From: Halioglobus maricola
Lineage (GTDB): Bacteria > Pseudomonadota > Gammaproteobacteria > Pseudomonadales > Halieaceae
Assembly (NCBI RefSeq): GCF_009388985.1
Contig: NZ_CP036422.1
Span: forward strand, 3,548,501-3,612,500
Length of the DNA stretch: 64,000 bases
Direction: 5' to 3'
Part shown: positions 1 through 5,448 of the stretch, piece after piece
How the letters are laid out: each line of letters begins with the position of its first letter
How positions within the stretch are numbered: the stretch's first letter is position 1
Notes under the pieces: model-generated
What the model saw: the letters and a program-made list of their open reading frames with translations, nothing else
What the model was told of the DNA's origin: nothing
Database searches by the model: none
Made by a program: the position numbers and the translations under genes

Positions 1-251
1 ACTGTGTATGGACTCCCGGGGCCCTCCTCAAAAGCCGGATGATCAGATGCGCCCGAACCCCGCTGATCAAACGTGATAAACGTATTAGCTTGAGAAAACC
101 GATCTCGATGGCTGTCATACATCGTGTGATCGCTTCCCATGGCATGACAACAGACCAGTGCCGGGCCGCGACCGGAAACCTGGTAGGCAATGCGGACCCC
201 ATCAGGCGTTCTTGCAAATCCTTGCCTGACATTTACGCTGTAGATACTCAT
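1..251 (-). CDS. alpha/beta hydrolase, N-terminal part (gene runs off left edge)
   Basis: The minus strand reads an open frame from an ATG at 251 to the window edge, about 83 residues without a stop. It shows the N-terminal half of an alpha/beta hydrolase: a TPDGVRIAYQVSG strand, an oxyanion-type CCHAMGSDHTMYD turn, and FDQRGSGASDHP, which is the family's DQRG-x-G-x-S signature. The nucleophile, acid and His lie beyond the window, so the substrate cannot be guessed. The Shine-Dalgarno is weak. It has the same orientation as the integron cassettes, but I see no attC between it and the next gene, so it may be a host gene or a cassette with a decayed site. Confidence 0.75.
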   Translation of the reverse strand, partial: MSIYSVNVRQGFARTPDGVRIAYQVSGRGPALVCCHAMGSDHTMYDSHRDRFSQANTFITFDQRGSGASDHPAFEEGPGSPYT

Positions 252-324
252 ATTCAGAACCCGAGACTTGGGGCGGAGCACTGCTCACATCTTCCCGAAG
301 TGAAACGCTCTTGCTGGAACGTGA

Positions 325-666
325 TCATCTGAACCGCGCTTTCCAATTGCCATCATTCTCGATATCACAGTCTTCTTCGGTGTCAAAGCTTACTTGCCGC
401 CCTATGTCTTTGATCTGAACACCCAAGGCTCTAAGCTTTTCACCAATCAATGATCTTATAAATTCATCGTGGTGGTTCACTAGTGCCAATGATAAATCGC
501 TTTGTTTGTCGAACACACAAACAACCGACAATGAATCAGGGAAGGCATTGTAGTTCACAAAATGCGTTAACCACTTGAATCCTTCAACGTCTTTAAGGGC
601 GACATCACAAACCTCAGTAAGCGCCTCTCTGATACCGTTTTCAATTTTTCTGTCCGTTTTACGCAT
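325..666 (-). CDS. conserved hypothetical protein, 113 aa
   Basis: This is an intact 113-residue frame starting MRKTDRKIENGIREAL. It is soluble, with no signal peptide or membrane segment, and mixed alpha/beta in character, with a GFKWLTHFVNY segment and an acidic tail (DTEEDCDIENDGNW). I recall similar short proteins from Vibrio, Shewanella and other marine bacteria under vague names, sometimes as Fis-like regulators, but no DNA-binding motif is evident. No clear Shine-Dalgarno precedes the ATG. It lies at the distal end of the cassette array in the same orientation, and its own attC was not recognised. Function unknown. Confidence 0.65.
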   Translation of the reverse strand: MRKTDRKIENGIREALTEVCDVALKDVEGFKWLTHFVNYNAFPDSLSVVCVFDKQSDLSLALVNHHDEFIRSLIGEKLRALGVQIKDIGRQVSFDTEEDCDIENDGNWKARFR

Positions 667-764
667 TAACTATGGAGCCTACTGTTGCTCATATGTATTT
701 CAGAAAAATCGCAAAGCCAAGCTGAAATTCTGATACCGCCCATCCTGGATGAACGGCTGTCGGT

Positions 765-980
765 TTAAACTGAACTACCAATACATAGCCTAATTGCCCC
801 GTAACAGGCATAGACTTCCCCCCTCGTGATGTCCGCCTCTGGCGCTCCATACTCTGGGCCATCCTGTTGATACTGGGCCTGCTCATTGAAATGGAATAGA
901 TTCAATGCGCCTACTGGCTCGTCAGCAGGCATTGATTGCAATTTCGCTATCTGTTCTTCTGTGGGTACCGGTGCAGACAT
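765..980 (-). pseudogene. truncated DUF1330-like cassette gene
   Basis: The ATG at 980 follows a GGAG Shine-Dalgarno and gives 71 residues. The opening matches the DUF1330 pattern: PTEEQIAKLQ, then GALNLFHFNEQAQY, then GEVYACYGA. Family members normally continue about 60 residues past the YGA motif with a second alpha/beta half; here the frame drifts into unrelated sequence and stops. It resembles the intact DUF1330 gene at 3039-3512 in the same array. Either it is a truncated cassette or the 3' part was lost with its attC site. No recognisable attC lies between its stop and the next gene. Confidence 0.55.
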
Positions 981-1006
981 AGAAATCTCCACATTGTTTG
1001 TACCAG

Positions 1007-1085
1007 TGATAACGCAAACACCCACCGAGGCGCAGCCGTTTGCGCGCCCGGCCCCATAGGGACGAACTACCAGTGCTTGTTATGT
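1007..1085 (-). repeat. attC site 1 (of the kinase cassette)
   Basis: On the minus strand it starts ACATAACAAGC and ends GCGTTATCA, with a partly self-complementary middle. It overlaps the stop of the kinase gene. The first core extended (TGCACATAAC) complements the end of attC 2 (GTTATGTGCA), which is that cassette's 5' boundary. Confidence 0.8.
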
Positions 1086-1568
1086 GCAGACTTCATTGCC
1101 CGTAAACACCGTTTTCTTGCCCGAAAACCGCTCGAGCAGGCCCTGGTGTGCTGAACGCGAAAATGTGTCATTACGGCTTTCGTATTGCGATATCCATTCT
1201 ATAAGCATAGGCAAATTCTCGTCTTGCGCCTTCTTTGATTCATACTTATGCGATTCCCAAGGCCGTCTCTTTGCGTTTGCGATGCAGGCCTCTATAGGTA
1301 GATCCATATAGACTAATTCTGCGGCCTCAGATAGAACGAACTCTATCAGATCAGAGTAACAACCTTCGATTACCCAATTTGAATTGGATGCGACAAAGCC
1401 ATCGATTTCCATTCGAGACTCTGCGAGTGATCTTCGTTCTGGCGGCGAAACAGGCTTCCACGCAACAGTATCCAGATCAAAGTGCGCCAATTTTTCTGAT
1501 CTACAGAGATTCTTAGCGAGAGTCGATTTCCCAGAAGAGGAATTTCCAAAAATGACTATTTTCGTCAA
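1080..1568 (-). CDS. P-loop NTPase, adenylate/shikimate-kinase-like, cassette-borne
   Basis: The 162-residue protein opens with a Walker A loop (FGNSSSGKSTLAKNL, residues about 7-21), followed by HFDLDTVAWKP and WVIEGCYSDL. This order is seen in the adenylate-kinase-like AAA_18/topology-modulator (FlaR-like) ATPases, where a nucleoside or small-molecule kinase role is suspected. LVYMDLP is a plausible Walker B-like strand. The start is TTG at 1568, preceded by AGAGG at suitable spacing; no better start exists. The stop codon sits inside attC 1. Substrate unknown. Confidence 0.8.
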   Translation of the reverse strand: MTKIVIFGNSSSGKSTLAKNLCRSEKLAHFDLDTVAWKPVSPPERRSLAESRMEIDGFVASNSNWVIEGCYSDLIEFVLSEAAELVYMDLPIEACIANAKRRPWESHKYESKKAQDENLPMLIEWISQYESRNDTFSRSAHQGLLERFSGKKTVFTGNEVCT

Positions 1569-1586
1569 CTTGAGAACCTCTGGTGC

Positions 1587-1646
1587 ACATAACGCTTCAA
1601 GCAGGGACGCCGATTACTGCGCCCCCTTGGCATCGACTTGTTAGGT
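1587..1646 (-). repeat. attC site 2 (of the Trp-rich cassette)
   Basis: About 60 bp. The minus strand begins ACCTAACAAGTCG and ends TTGAAGCGTTATGT, with central complementary arms. It is the clearest attC in the array and separates the kinase and Trp-rich cassettes. Confidence 0.85.
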
Positions 1647-1667
1647 GCAAGATCCAATTTCTCGGGT

Positions 1668-1883
1668 CTATTTCCAACCATGCAGCCACCTACTATCATC
1701 TTCCAGCTCATGCCAGTCTATTCGAATAGATCGCTTTGACATCACTGCTTCAATGGAACACAGAACGACAACGTCCTCTTCGTCGAATTCAACTTCAGAT
1801 ACTATGAAGTGCTTTTCTTTCTTGGTCGGTTCTATGGCCGTCCATTTGCTATTGAGTAGCTTCTTCGGATTGATTCTATTCAT
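1668..1883 (-). CDS. small Trp-rich protein, TIGR02450 family
   Basis: This 71-residue protein begins MNRINPKKLLNSKWTAI and ends RWLHGWK. It has the family's conserved pattern: NPKKLL.SKWTA, then KEKHF, then an EAV..KR strand, and a W..L.D..RW..GW tail. The function of this family is unknown; members are common on the chromosomes and in the cassettes of marine gammaproteobacteria. The ATG at 1883 lies about 5 bases from attC 3 and has no Shine-Dalgarno, so it is probably translated from a short leader or from readthrough of upstream cassettes. Confidence 0.8.
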   Translation of the reverse strand: MNRINPKKLLNSKWTAIEPTKKEKHFIVSEVEFDEEDVVVLCSIEAVMSKRSIRIDWHELEDDSRWLHGWK

Positions 1884-1888
1884 TAGAC

Positions 1889-1951
1889 ACGTAACGCCTC
1901 AAACAGCGGTGAGCCAGCTTGCTGGCGATTCGATGCTTTGACTTGTTGAAT
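1889..1951 (-). repeat. attC site 3 (of the GFA cassette)
   Basis: The minus strand begins ATTCAACAAGTC and ends TGAGGCGTTACGT. The centre contains GCCAGCAAGCTGGC, a perfect hairpin. Core sequences are slightly diverged from the other sites. Confidence 0.75.
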
Positions 1952-1984
1952 GTGGTTTGTCGGTTTGAAGCCGACCTCATTGGT

Positions 1985-2449
1985 CTAAAGCCTGCCTAAC
2001 TTTGCTAAATCTTCTTTAATGGCTTCCAAGGATTCTCCTTGATTCTCATACTGGAACTCTTTTAGAGGTGCTGCCTGAATCCACTCTGGCATATCACGCG
2101 TCCAAACTGCCATTTCAGGCGCATCGAATTCCGGGTCAAAAAAGCATCCAACAGCTATTTGGATAACATCTACGTCGAAAAGCGCTAACCCCATAGGCGG
2201 CTCGACAAATAACGTAGTACCACAATTCGGGCAAAAGCCAGATCGTAAGTTGTTACCACTAAGTGCGGCTCGTTCAAATATCTTGTATTTTCCTGAGAGT
2301 TGCACTTCGCTTGCTTTGTACCAGACTTGGAAGCTTGAAGGTGTACCCGTACGCCGCTGACAATCTACACAAGAACACTGAACATGCATCAAGTATCCGT
2401 CTGGGCAAGAGGCTGTTAACTGACCGCATTGGCAGGATGCCTTTTTCAT
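1985..2449 (-). CDS. GFA family (CENP-V/GFA domain) zinc protein
   Basis: The 154-residue protein has the paired-cysteine zinc motifs of the GFA family: CQCGQL near the N-terminus, CSCVDCQRRTG around residues 26-36, and FCPNCGTTLF around residues 72-81. The family was named for glutathione-dependent formaldehyde-activating enzyme, but most members are uncharacterised Zn proteins. The ATG at 2449 is preceded by GGAGA. Cassette-borne GFA proteins are common. Substrate cannot be inferred. Confidence 0.85.
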   Translation of the reverse strand: MKKASCQCGQLTASCPDGYLMHVQCSCVDCQRRTGTPSSFQVWYKASEVQLSGKYKIFERAALSGNNLRSGFCPNCGTTLFVEPPMGLALFDVDVIQIAVGCFFDPEFDAPEMAVWTRDMPEWIQAAPLKEFQYENQGESLEAIKEDLAKLGRL

Positions 2450-2479
2450 CTAGATCTCCGATATATTCGCAGGATAGAC

Positions 2480-2551
2480 ATTTAGCGCCGCAAGCACCGA
2501 CGGCAAAACCGCGCAGCGGTTTTGACCTCCGAGTGCCTTACCTTGTTATGC
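2480..2551 (-). repeat. attC site 4 (of the thioesterase cassette)
   Basis: The minus strand begins GCATAACAAGG and ends GCGGCGCTAAAT. The central AAAACCGCTGCGCGGTTTT is a strong hairpin. The last core is GCTAAAT instead of GTTRRRY, so this end may be decayed. Confidence 0.7.
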
Positions 2552-2563
2552 AGCACCCATATC

Positions 2564-2980
2564 TTAGAAAGCAAACTCTAATGAAGCATGTGCCACCAAT
2601 TTTTCGGAGGATACGTACGTCACTTTGGTTTCCAAGAATGCCGTAGTCTTGCCGAACCGTAAAACCTGCGCCTCCACCCGTAGATTGTCTGAAAGTGCGG
2701 GGCGTAAGAAGTGAGTGTGCTGATAAACGGTGCCTTTTGACAAGCGATCGGTTGTTGCCACCGCTATTGATGCCACGGTGTCGATGGCAGACATAATGAT
2801 TTGGCCACAAATTGCGCCGTTAGAGAACTGCAACTTCTCGTTCTGGGGAAGTATTGCAACGGCTTGACCATGAGATACGTTAATATCTTGAAGCCCCATT
2901 TCTTTAACCCAGGGAGCAAATAACCAGTCATAGAACTCTAGTACATTTTCATTTGTTACAGGCAGTGCCACTTCACTCAC
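2564..2980 (-). CDS. PaaI-type hotdog-fold thioesterase, cassette-borne
   Basis: The 138-residue protein has hotdog-fold features of PaaI-like acyl-CoA thioesterases: a GLQDINVSHGQAVAILP strand pair, FSNGAICGQIIMSAIDTVASIA (helix with the typical G...D active-site region), then TVYQHTHFLRPA and VEAQVLRFGKTTAFLET. The start is GTG at 2980 with an excellent AGGAGG at 2986-2991. The acyl substrate is unknown. Confidence 0.8.
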   Translation of the reverse strand: MSEVALPVTNENVLEFYDWLFAPWVKEMGLQDINVSHGQAVAILPQNEKLQFSNGAICGQIIMSAIDTVASIAVATTDRLSKGTVYQHTHFLRPALSDNLRVEAQVLRFGKTTAFLETKVTYVSSEKLVAHASLEFAF

Positions 2981-2992
2981 TCGGAACCTCCT

Positions 2993-3026
2993 CGTGAAGC
3001 GCCTTCGTTGCCTTGACTTGTTATGT
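2993..3026 (-). repeat. attC site 5, truncated half-site
   Basis: The minus strand carries a clean first core (ACATAACAAGTCAAGG), but the second half is only about 18 nt and ends GGCGCTTCACG instead of GCGTTATGTG. At 34 nt it is shorter than a functional attC, so it appears to be a deletion derivative. This would lock the DUF1330 and thioesterase cassettes together. Confidence 0.6.
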
Positions 3027-3038
3027 GTCGAAGGACAT

Positions 3039-3512
3039 TCATCCGATAGGCTCTGTTATCAGGGGTCTTGTTACCAACACTTCAGTTGCCTCTAGACCAG
3101 ATTCTCGATGAACCAGAGCCGCCTGATACTCTGGATCCATGAGCATGTCGGTGAATGCTTCAATATTTCGATACTCCATTGTTGCGATTCGATGCCAATC
3201 TCTGGAATCTCCTACTACTTTTTTCTCAATGTTGTTCAGGGTTATAAGGCGTCCACCCCTTTTGGTAACTTGCGACAACGCTACCGCTCCGTACTTATCA
3301 TATGCGTCGGCACCGCTTAGTTGATGACTAGCCAGCTCATGGTCGGAGGGATAATCAGCAACCTCCTTAAAAACTAGCAGATTCACAAAATGAAAGGGGC
3401 CCTGCAGATTACCGCTCAACAGGTTACGAATTTGCTCCGCGCTAGGATCGATAGTGCCATGAGAAAGCTCAATTAGCTCGGTAATCAGGCTCTCGGTTTC
3501 CACTTCATTCAT
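3039..3512 (-). CDS. DUF1330-domain protein, cassette-borne
   Basis: This intact 157-residue protein has the DUF1330 layout: GPFHFVNLLVFKEVADY, SGADAYDKYGAVALSQV, GGRLITLNNIEKKVVGD, WHRIATMEYRNIEAFTDMLMDPEYQAALVHRESGL. This is a ferredoxin-like dimeric alpha/beta-barrel fold related to EthD/antibiotic monooxygenase domains, with unknown function. The ATG at 3512 follows GGAGAG. A truncated relative lies at 765-980 in the same array. Confidence 0.8.
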   Translation of the reverse strand: MNEVETESLITELIELSHGTIDPSAEQIRNLLSGNLQGPFHFVNLLVFKEVADYPSDHELASHQLSGADAYDKYGAVALSQVTKRGGRLITLNNIEKKVVGDSRDWHRIATMEYRNIEAFTDMLMDPEYQAALVHRESGLEATEVLVTRPLITEPIG

Positions 3513-3554
3513 TTACTCTCTCCAAATTGCCTTCAAGCATGTACGTGGAACAGC

Positions 3555-3611
3555 ACATAACTCTTCAGGCTGAGGCCGCTGTAAGCGGTCCTTAGCCCTG
3601 ACTTGTTATGT
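3555..3611 (-). repeat. attC site 6 (of the small membrane-protein cassette)
   Basis: 57 bp. The minus strand begins ACATAACAAGTCAGGGCTAA and ends CTGAAGAGTTATGT, with GACCGCTTACAGCGG in the centre. The first core extended complements the end of attC 7 over 12 bases (GGGCCACATAAC with GTTATGTGGCCC). Confidence 0.85.
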
Positions 3612-3627
3612 GGCCCGATCGGTACAT

Positions 3628-3798
3628 TCATGATCGAACCTTAGGACGAACCAGAAAAGCGAAAGGTATAGAGAATGGACCAAACACTTGGCCGATAACT
3701 GCCCAAAGTGGACCATTACCTTGCCGGTTGGTTGCCACCTTCCAGGCAATTCCTCCGCAGACAATCCAGAACAGAACAAATACGTATGGAGTGATCAT
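3628..3798 (-). CDS. small two-segment membrane protein, 56 aa
   Basis: Starting at ATG 3798 (AGGACG upstream), the protein is MITPYVFVLFWIVCGGIAWK followed by an RQGNGPLWAVIGQVFGP loop and a second hydrophobic stretch IPFAFLVRPKVRS. This is two short membrane helices joined by a loop with the G-x-GPLWAV...FGP pattern seen in many tiny cassette membrane proteins. An upstream in-frame start at 3846 would overlap attC 7 and was rejected. Function unknown. Confidence 0.65.
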   Translation of the reverse strand: MITPYVFVLFWIVCGGIAWKVATNRQGNGPLWAVIGQVFGPFSIPFAFLVRPKVRS

Positions 3799-3828
3799 AG
3801 AATTACGTCCTGACTTTGAATGAGGGCC

Positions 3829-3909
3829 ACATAACGCCGCTGGCACAGGCGAAGGACGCAGTGCTGAGTCCAGCCCGCTTGCGGGCGATTGTGCCCCGCC
3901 TTGTTATGT
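3829..3909 (-). repeat. attC site 7 (of the 114-aa membrane-protein cassette)
   Basis: The minus strand begins ACATAACAAGGCGGGGC and ends GCCAGCGGCGTTATGT, with CGCCCGCAAGCGGGC as a central hairpin. The first core extended (AAACATAAC) complements the end of attC 8 (GTTATGTTT). Confidence 0.85.
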
Positions 3910-4248
3910 TTCTTTACCTCTGGCCTCATAGTAGGAAATACTCATCTTTGAAATTTTCGACCATACCCATAGTGAGAACGCGCAAGGCAGCCAGAGCATA
4001 GCGGTAAAGAATGCTCCAAAAGCGACTATGAGTGGGTAAGACACTAACACAAACTTTGCTAGAGAAATCTGCTGTGCCACTGCATCTTCACCTTTTCCCT
4101 GATTGTAGTTCACCACAAAATCGCCGCTAAACAGATGAAAAAGAATGACAACTGTATCGATCAGAATCCAAGGAAAAACGGATGTGATCAACATGATCTT
4201 TAGTAGAGTGATCGATGACAGGCGCTCGATTCTAATCGTTTTCTTCAT
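3904..4248 (-). CDS. hypothetical two-TM membrane protein, cassette-borne
   Basis: The 114-residue protein has two hydrophobic segments: about residues 12-42 (ITLLKIMLITSVFPWILIDT) and about 70-97 (LVSYPLIVAFGAFFTAMLWL), joined by a polar loop and flanked by basic ends. No family recognised. The ATG at 4248 is near the end of attC 8 with only a weak Shine-Dalgarno, and the stop overlaps attC 7, as is usual for compact cassettes. Confidence 0.65.
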   Translation of the reverse strand: MKKTIRIERLSSITLLKIMLITSVFPWILIDTVVILFHLFSGDFVVNYNQGKGEDAVAQQISLAKFVLVSYPLIVAFGAFFTAMLWLPCAFSLWVWSKISKMSISYYEARGKET

Positions 4249-4258
4249 AGTCCAGGAA

Positions 4259-4352
4259 ACATAACGCCTTTAGCAGTCGCTGTTTTGGAGCGGCGAAGCC
4301 GCGGAAAAACTGTCCAGCCACGAAGTGGCGTCGCTGGCTAAACTTGTTATAT
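4259..4352 (-). repeat. attC site 8 (of the first, attI-proximal cassette)
   Basis: 94 bp. The minus strand begins ATATAACAAGTTTAGCCAGCG and ends GCTAAAGGCGTTATGT, with nested hairpins (GCGGCTTCGCCGC in the middle). Its unusual first core ATATAAC is complemented by GTTATAT at 4831-4837, which therefore marks the start of this cassette. Confidence 0.85.
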
Positions 4353-4811
4353 TTTTTGCTGGGTAAAAACGACATTTTCAGACACGGCGTTAGGCTCTAA
4401 CCTTGTGGAATGCATTTGTAAAATTAGCCACATACCATTCACTTTCTTGATAACCGCACTTTCCAGCCAAATCACATCTTCGCTGCTCTTCTTGTTGTCA
4501 AAGTTTGCTTTATTCCAGTAATTAACTAGAGCAATATCATTCATTGTTTCGATGTTGATAATGCTGAAAAAATTTGTTCTGGCGTATTCAGACGGGGAAA
4601 CAACACTAATTAGATCTTCAATAGTCCATACCTCACCATCCTCCAACAGAACAAAGGATTCCGTAACAGTGGCCCTCATATCCTGGTGCTTCACATTCGA
4701 TATAGCTGCGAACAATTTGTCAATCGGCTCGAATACTTCAACCTCCGTGCTCGCTTGACTATTGATTGAAACGACAAACTGTAAAAGTAGCGTAAGAAAA
4801 ATCCTATACAT
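4347..4811 (-). CDS. secreted NTF2-like (SnoaL/DUF4440-type) protein, first cassette
   Basis: Starting at ATG 4811, where AGGGA gives the best spacing, the 154-residue protein opens with a signal peptide (MYRIFLTLLLQFVVSINSQA). The mature part has the cone-shaped NTF2-like pattern: a PIDKLFAAISNVKHQDMRAT helix, LLEDGEVWTIEDLI, a long strand region with MNDIALVNYW, then SAVIKKVNGMWLILQMHSTR. This resembles DUF4440/SnoaL proteins, which bind or convert small molecules. Being the first cassette, it should be the best expressed from an integron Pc promoter. Substrate unknown. Confidence 0.65.
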   Translation of the reverse strand: MYRIFLTLLLQFVVSINSQASTEVEVFEPIDKLFAAISNVKHQDMRATVTESFVLLEDGEVWTIEDLISVVSPSEYARTNFFSIINIETMNDIALVNYWNKANFDNKKSSEDVIWLESAVIKKVNGMWLILQMHSTRLEPNAVSENVVFTQQKI

Positions 4812-4830
4812 AGACATATCCCTGATCGAA

Positions 4831-5004
4831 ATATAACAGCTACTTCTGTGGGCTTTGGCTGTGCGCGTGTATTGGTGTGATCGGGGCATTCACTTGCTCC
4901 TTACCTGGGAAAATCCATTTAAACCATCGCGTTGGGGAAGATGGTGTTGCGCTAAAAGCTTACACAATGAAAAGGGCATTGTGCACTGACTAATTTTTCG
5001 CCCT
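4831..5004 (-). other. probable attI / cassette-promoter region
   Basis: The GTTATAT boundary of the first cassette is at 4831-4837 (minus strand). The next ~165 bp up to the integrase remnant hold no gene and occupy the place where attI and the Pc/PintI promoters should lie. I cannot identify the integrase-binding DRs by eye. Confidence 0.45.
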
Positions 5005-5415
5005 TTGTTCAGGGAAAGCAGGCGTAGAAAATCCAACAGTATCAACAGTCTGGCGCTGGATTGTCAGGCATACGCGATCATCTCCCATGAACAACGGCCA
5101 ACGCATTGTAGCCGGGGTTATGCCTACCCTACCGAGCGCACCTATCTGCACTGGATCAGGCGCTACATCCACTTTCACAACAAGCGCCACCCGACAAAAA
5201 TGGGGAAGGCGGACATCTAGGCATTTCTCAATCACCTGGCGGCACATGCGCGCGTCTCGCCCGCTACCCAGCGCACCGCGTTCAATGCCCTGATGTACCT
5301 GTACACCAAGTTACTGGGGCACGAGGATGTGACCACCACCCAGATCTATACCCATGCTGTGGGGCGCGGTGCTCTCGGGGTAGTCAGCCGGCGGATAGCT
5401 GAACGTCAGGATTGA
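5005..5415 (+). pseudogene. intI: integron integrase (IntI) remnant
   Basis: Read in one frame the sequence gives RGYAYPTERTYLHWIRRYI, FHNKRHPTKMGKADI, an in-frame TAG at 5218-5220, then AFLNHLAAHARVSPATQR and NALMYLYTK. This is the SAM-like core-binding domain of IntI (family pattern: RT/TEQTYVHWIRRFIRFH.KRHP..MG..EVEAFL.HLA). The TAG replaces the Glu of the EVEAFL motif. The frame then jumps from LYTK directly into LLGHEDVTTTQIYTHAV, the extreme C-terminus with the conserved His and the catalytic Tyr. About 190 codons, including the catalytic Arg/Lys/His-x-x-Arg region and the IntI-specific insertion, are missing. The gene cannot encode a recombinase. It reads away from the cassettes, as intI normally does, and ends 12 bp before the dnaE2 LexA box. 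Confidence 0.85.
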
Positions 5416-5427
5416 CGAATCTCTTAA

Positions 5428-5447
5428 TACTGTATAAATATACAGTA
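5428..5447 (+). promoter_or_regulatory. LexA (SOS) box of dnaE2
   Basis: TACTGTATAAATATACAGTA is a near-perfect 20-bp palindrome containing CTG-N10-CAG, the gammaproteobacterial LexA consensus. It ends one base before the dnaE2 ATG (5449). A -35-like TTGACG is at 5412-5417 and TATAAA or TAAATA inside the box could serve as -10. LexA binding would cover the promoter, start point and start codon at once. Confidence 0.9.
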
Positions 5448-5448
5448 T

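Larger units (their letters stand above)
690..5415 (-). mobile_element. Inactivated chromosomal integron: cassette array plus intI remnant
   Basis: Short minus-strand ORFs alternate with imperfect inverted repeats. Read on the minus strand, these begin RYYYAAC-AAG (CATAACAAG, CCTAACAAG, ATATAACAAG) and end GCGTTATGTG-like, which is the layout of attC sites. Most cassettes carry one gene. A tyrosine recombinase remnant of the IntI type reads away from the array on the plus strand, which is the canonical divergent arrangement. Several cassettes satisfy the excision rule that the first core of their own attC complements their 5' boundary; for example the 3628-3798 cassette pairs over 12 bases. 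The left limit is uncertain because attC sites are not recognisable below about 1000. Without a functional integrase the array is frozen unless served in trans. Confidence 0.85.

Noticed and set aside
252-324. attC between the hydrolase and the 113-aa gene
   Set aside because: No RYYYAAC/GTTRRRY core pair is present; only a small CACTTC/GAAG hairpin.
39-332. 97-codon plus-strand ORF at the left edge
   Set aside because: The minus strand encodes a recognisable alpha/beta hydrolase N-terminus over the same bases.
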